The position numbers were made by a program, and so were the translations under genes. Below are positions 60,601-64,000 of a stretch of DNA of 64,000 bases, piece by piece. The notes under the pieces were generated by a model. The model was given only the letters and a program-made list of their open reading frames with translations. It did no database searches and was not told the DNA's origin. Source of the stretch: Acanthornis magna (taxonomy: Eukaryota; Chordata; Aves; Passeriformes; Acanthizidae); the NCBI GenBank assembly GCA_036785705.1, contig JAWUZG010000056.1:13068501-13132500 (forward strand), given 5' to 3'. The first letter of the stretch is position 1; the number at the start of each line of letters is the position of its first letter.

Positions 60601-62702
60601 TCTCCTTTTATGTAAATTACAATGCTGCTTCCTGCAGTAGGGAAGGAAGCTGATCCCTGCTGGGAAGGGATTCTGCAGCCTCCTCTTTTGAGGGTCTGAA
60701 GTGCCTCAGCCAGGCTGCATCAGGAGCTAATGTATTGTATACTTTGGGATAAATGTATACTTCGCAAAGATGGGCAGTTTGAAAAGGAAAATGCTGTGGG
60801 GAAGCAGATATCCAAAGACTGAACCCTGAATCCCCACTTCCCTTGCCTTGTCTTATCTAGCCAGGGGATGGAAGTAGGGGGGTCATAAATCCCCAGGAAG
60901 ACCATCAGCAACATAACCACCAGCTCTATTTTCTGTTTAATAAAAACTGACCCATCTGACCTCTTGCTACCCTTGATGCTTTTGAGTGATATTTTTAATC
61001 ACATTTGACAGTGAGATGCCCAGCTGTGGGGCTCAAAAAAAGACAAACCTTATCAGACAATCCAGAAACTCATCAAGATCTTTCCGTTTGCAAAGCAGAG
61101 TTTGAGATGTTTCATTCTGCCACTGGCCACACACGTGGTGTCTGTCTGTCACCTTCCAGCACACGCTTGTCACTCAGTAAAGGGTGTGGAGGAGCAACCT
61201 GAACATAATAAGAAACCCTGGATAAAAGGAAATTGAAAATGAAAGTCCCTGGCCTTTGGAATTAAAGGATGAAGCAATCACTGGTTAGCTCATTCCCCCT
61301 AGGGAAGTCCTCAAGCCTCTTGCAGCCTGCACTGTAAAGAAGCTTACAGTAAAATATGCATTTCATTTTATTTTGTTGAGAGGAAGAAGGGCAAATGAAA
61401 TGACCAGGGGAGAGGCAGCCGGAGAGCGGAGCAGAGTTGGCACTTTCCATTCTGTTTCATTTGTCAAGCCAGTTAGTCTTGCTGCAGGAATAATCTCAGG
61501 TTCTCTGGACATTTTTTTCCCCAGACATCTGCTGCCCTTTTGCAGTGATTTATCCCCTTGCCCCATTCCTCCATCCTGGGAAGGCAGAGAAGATGGTTTG
61601 GGCTTGCCTCTTGTGCTGAACTTGCCTCTGAACCTGCCTCAGCTCAGAGCCAAGCCCTGTCCCTGTTTTGATTGTGGTTTGAGATCCTTGCTGCTTCTCT
61701 GGAGAACCTAGGCGTTTCTCTTCTAGAGGGCTCTGGGCCAACATCTAGGAAATATCTCTCCAGTTCTGTTTTGAATTGGATTTGTCACAGCACATCTCCA
61801 AAGTCCTGGGTACATCTCCCAGAAGCTGCTCTAACATGCTCCTCCTTTTCTAAATAACTCTGTGATGTTTCTATCTAATGGAGTTTGTGACATAACTGAG
61901 CTAAACCTCTTTCCTTCTCACTAACAATGGCATTTTCCCCTCACATGCTGCCCCCTGCTCACAGAATTCAGTCTGTGGTTGGATTCTGTACCTGTGAATT
62001 CCTCCATATCCAGTCTGAAGCCACAGGCACTGCAATCCATTCCTCAGCAGAATTTGATGCAGGTTCAATCCTCAGCAGTGCTGAGCTGCTGTGCTGCTGG
62101 GACAACTCAGAAGCTGTTGCTTACACAAAAGCTGGCAATTAGCAAATTTTGGTAGGGGCATGAAGTAACACTTGTACCTGTGCTCAACTCCCTGCAGGGG
62201 CCAGTTTACAGTCCAATTAAACAATTACAAGTCATTAGACTGAATCTTCAGAATCCTCTGGGCTCTCTAAATTGCTATTTACATAATTCTACAGCTAAAA
62301 ATAATGAAGATAAAGTAATCAGGTGGCAGTGGAACATCTTTTCAAGTATATGAAAAGTTAATTGCCTTCACTTTATTCCCAAGTGTGCCAACACTGTCTT
62401 GTTTGATAGTGACAAATATAATTTGGGGGGTATTTTACCCACCTGATATTTTGAAAAGGATATAGGCTGTGCTTAGTTACAGAGTTATCTTGGAGAAAAT
62501 ATTATTGCTCTGTAGAGGTCCATCACCCTGTGGTGTGTCTATTAAGGAAATAGGAGGTTGCTGAAAGATGTAACTTCCGAAATAGGCTCTGCTTGACTTG
62601 ACAGAATAAGGAAAAGCTGGAGGGAACTTTCCAGGTTTAAAACCTGGTAAAAGTGAGTTTTGATTTTTTAAATTTTTTTTTCCCTGTTTTGAGGCTGTTC
62701 TG
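57603..62702. other. Unique non-coding DNA, no gene seen
   Basis: The longest frame is 151 codons at 59885-60340 (+). It spans a TATATAAATATACATACAT stretch near 60048, which argues against a real coding sequence. No domain is recognised. Other frames are shorter. No repeat family is recognised between the two CR1 ends. Confidence 0.55.
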
Positions 62703-62768
62703 TGCAGGAGCAGGAGTTGTACTTTGATCCTTGTGGGTCCCTTCCAACTCAGTATATTCTATGATTCT
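62703..62768 (+). mobile_element. CR1 LINE 3' tail, sense, very short
   Basis: GCAGGAGTTGTACTTTGATC, then CTTGTGGGTCCCTTCCAACT, then CAGTATATTCTATGATTC match the last 60-70 bases of CR1, with a single complete ATTCTATG unit followed by ATTCTGG. It is better preserved than most copies in this window and is extremely 5'-truncated. Confidence 0.92.
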
Positions 62769-64000
62769 GGGTTCACGTCACCATTCAGATCAGAAAAAGC
62801 CCTTTGTGCTTACCTGGATAGCAGACTTTCTACAGCTTAATGTGGAACTCTCTTGGTAGTGTTCTTCCCTGCCCTCAAACTTCGGAAAAACCCTGCTAGG
62901 CTTACCGTGCTTTCACCTCTTCGCTACAGTGAAAATACAAGGCTGGAAATAAAAGGATGACATTTATCTTAAAGGCCACACTTGACTTCAATTGGAGCTT
63001 CCCAAGTGCTCAGTGCTTTGGAAAATACATTCTTCAACTGACAATTTGATGGCTTATCCCATAGAGGACATCTTAAATGCTTTATGAAACAGAATGGCTG
63101 AAGCATCTCATTAAATGCCTTGTTGAATGCAGAGCTAAATAGCAATTATTTTGCATGACTCAGTTTCTCTACCCACCCAGAAGGAAGTTTTTGAGCACTC
63201 TGTACAGCACTGCAAGGAGATATGGTATAATACAAGTGAACTATTGTGGAGATACAAAATCCTACACTCGGCATTAGATTTGCCTTGCTGTGTAAAGCTC
63301 AGATAATTATTCTTTGCAATCAATGTTCATGTTTCTTCAGCACGACACCAGTACATCTGCAAAACAGAAGTGAGTGTTTGGGAAAAAAAATATGCTGTAA
63401 ACTGAAAAATAAATGCTTTTTTCCAAATACTTCTTGTCCAAAGCTCCAAGTACCTTTCACCAAATTTCATGAAACTGAAACCAAATTAGTTCTAAATAAG
63501 GGCTGAGGACTGGCACCTCAGCTGTGAGAATGCTATGTTTGTTTTCTTTTGCGAAGTGTTTCTAGGAAGGAAGAAAAAGACATTAAAAAATTGATGTGAA
63601 GAAGAAAAAATCCCATGGCCCTGCTCTTCCCTGTTTGCTTGCTTAATACCTCGGCAATACCATGATAACTTACCTTTGTCCCAAAGCTTTTTTAACCCTT
63701 TGGAGTTGTTCTTGGAGCCCCTGAGACATTCTGGATCTATGCTTCTGTTCCACAGCAGGGAGCAAAGCCAAAAGCCTCAGTTTTGGAGAAGAAGTAACCC
63801 TCTTCTCCTGATACAGATCTAGGGAAGGACTGACAGACACATTGCTGTGATACCTCCATATTTTGCTGATTTCACAGTAAACTATACCCTTGATGCTAAA
63901 AAATTAAATTCAGTTGATCGTAGCCCTGGTCTCAAAGATTTTTGTTCCTTTAGTCTGTGTGAACTGATTACTCACAGCACCCAAACTCCCCAGGGCAGCA
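62769..64000. other. Non-coding DNA to window end
   Basis: Frames are under 90 codons on both strands, with none recognised. There is no sign of a gene running off the window edge. Confidence 0.5.

Noticed and set aside
1..64000. Bacterial-type systems (CRISPR, operons, phage genes) or an endogenous retrovirus
   Set aside because: No direct-repeat arrays, no dense long frames, no LTR pairs or retroviral protein motifs were seen. The repeat content is vertebrate.

Overview
The window looks like vertebrate nuclear DNA, most likely from a bird. The main evidence is a set of CR1 (chicken repeat 1) LINE fragments, several with the short 3' tail built on ATTCTATGATTCT. The copies are few, short and 5'-truncated, as is usual in avian genomes. 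Old amniote SINE-like fragments, an AT-rich base composition, scattered microsatellites and the absence of long open frames agree with this. I cannot name the species or the chromosome.

I find no protein-coding gene that I can support. The longest open frames (194 codons at 24193-24777, 179 at 55613-56152, 164 at 3599-4093, 163 at 42207-42698) match no family I know. By rough estimate, a window this long should contain frames of about this size by chance. I see no tRNA, rRNA, CRISPR array, bacterial operon or integrated virus. The window is best read as intergenic DNA (a gene desert) or the inside of a very large intron.

Layout. 1-6332: unique sequence, with a POU/MEF2/GATA motif cluster near 4506-4546. 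6333-7570: an antisense CR1, a (CA)n microsatellite and a sense CR1 tail. 11172-11306: an old SINE-like remnant. 15764-16357: the longest CR1 piece, carrying the decayed end of ORF2 and its 3' part. 16358-30549: mostly unique, with homopolymer runs, a G-quadruplex motif (22654-22668) and an AT-rich candidate conserved block (29760-30230). 30550-30740: an old antisense CR1. 31939-32010: a small CpG cluster. 32375-32426 and 33487-33512: inverted repeats. 35676-36163: two closely spaced segments with splice-site-like edges. 39095-39155: a short AT-rich duplication. 42680-42930: a sense CR1 end. 44300-44420: a second SINE-like remnant. 45550-45715 and 49033-49268: further splice-flanked candidates, as expected for a lncRNA if real. 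46586-46645: a long pyrimidine tract ending in CAG. 57551-57602 and 62703-62768: the last two CR1 ends.

No set of genes here works together, and nothing points to a new biological system. The observations most worth checking are the candidate non-coding exons, the motif clusters that may be enhancers, the octamer-centred hairpin and the old SINE fragments. Each needs alignment or transcript data to decide.
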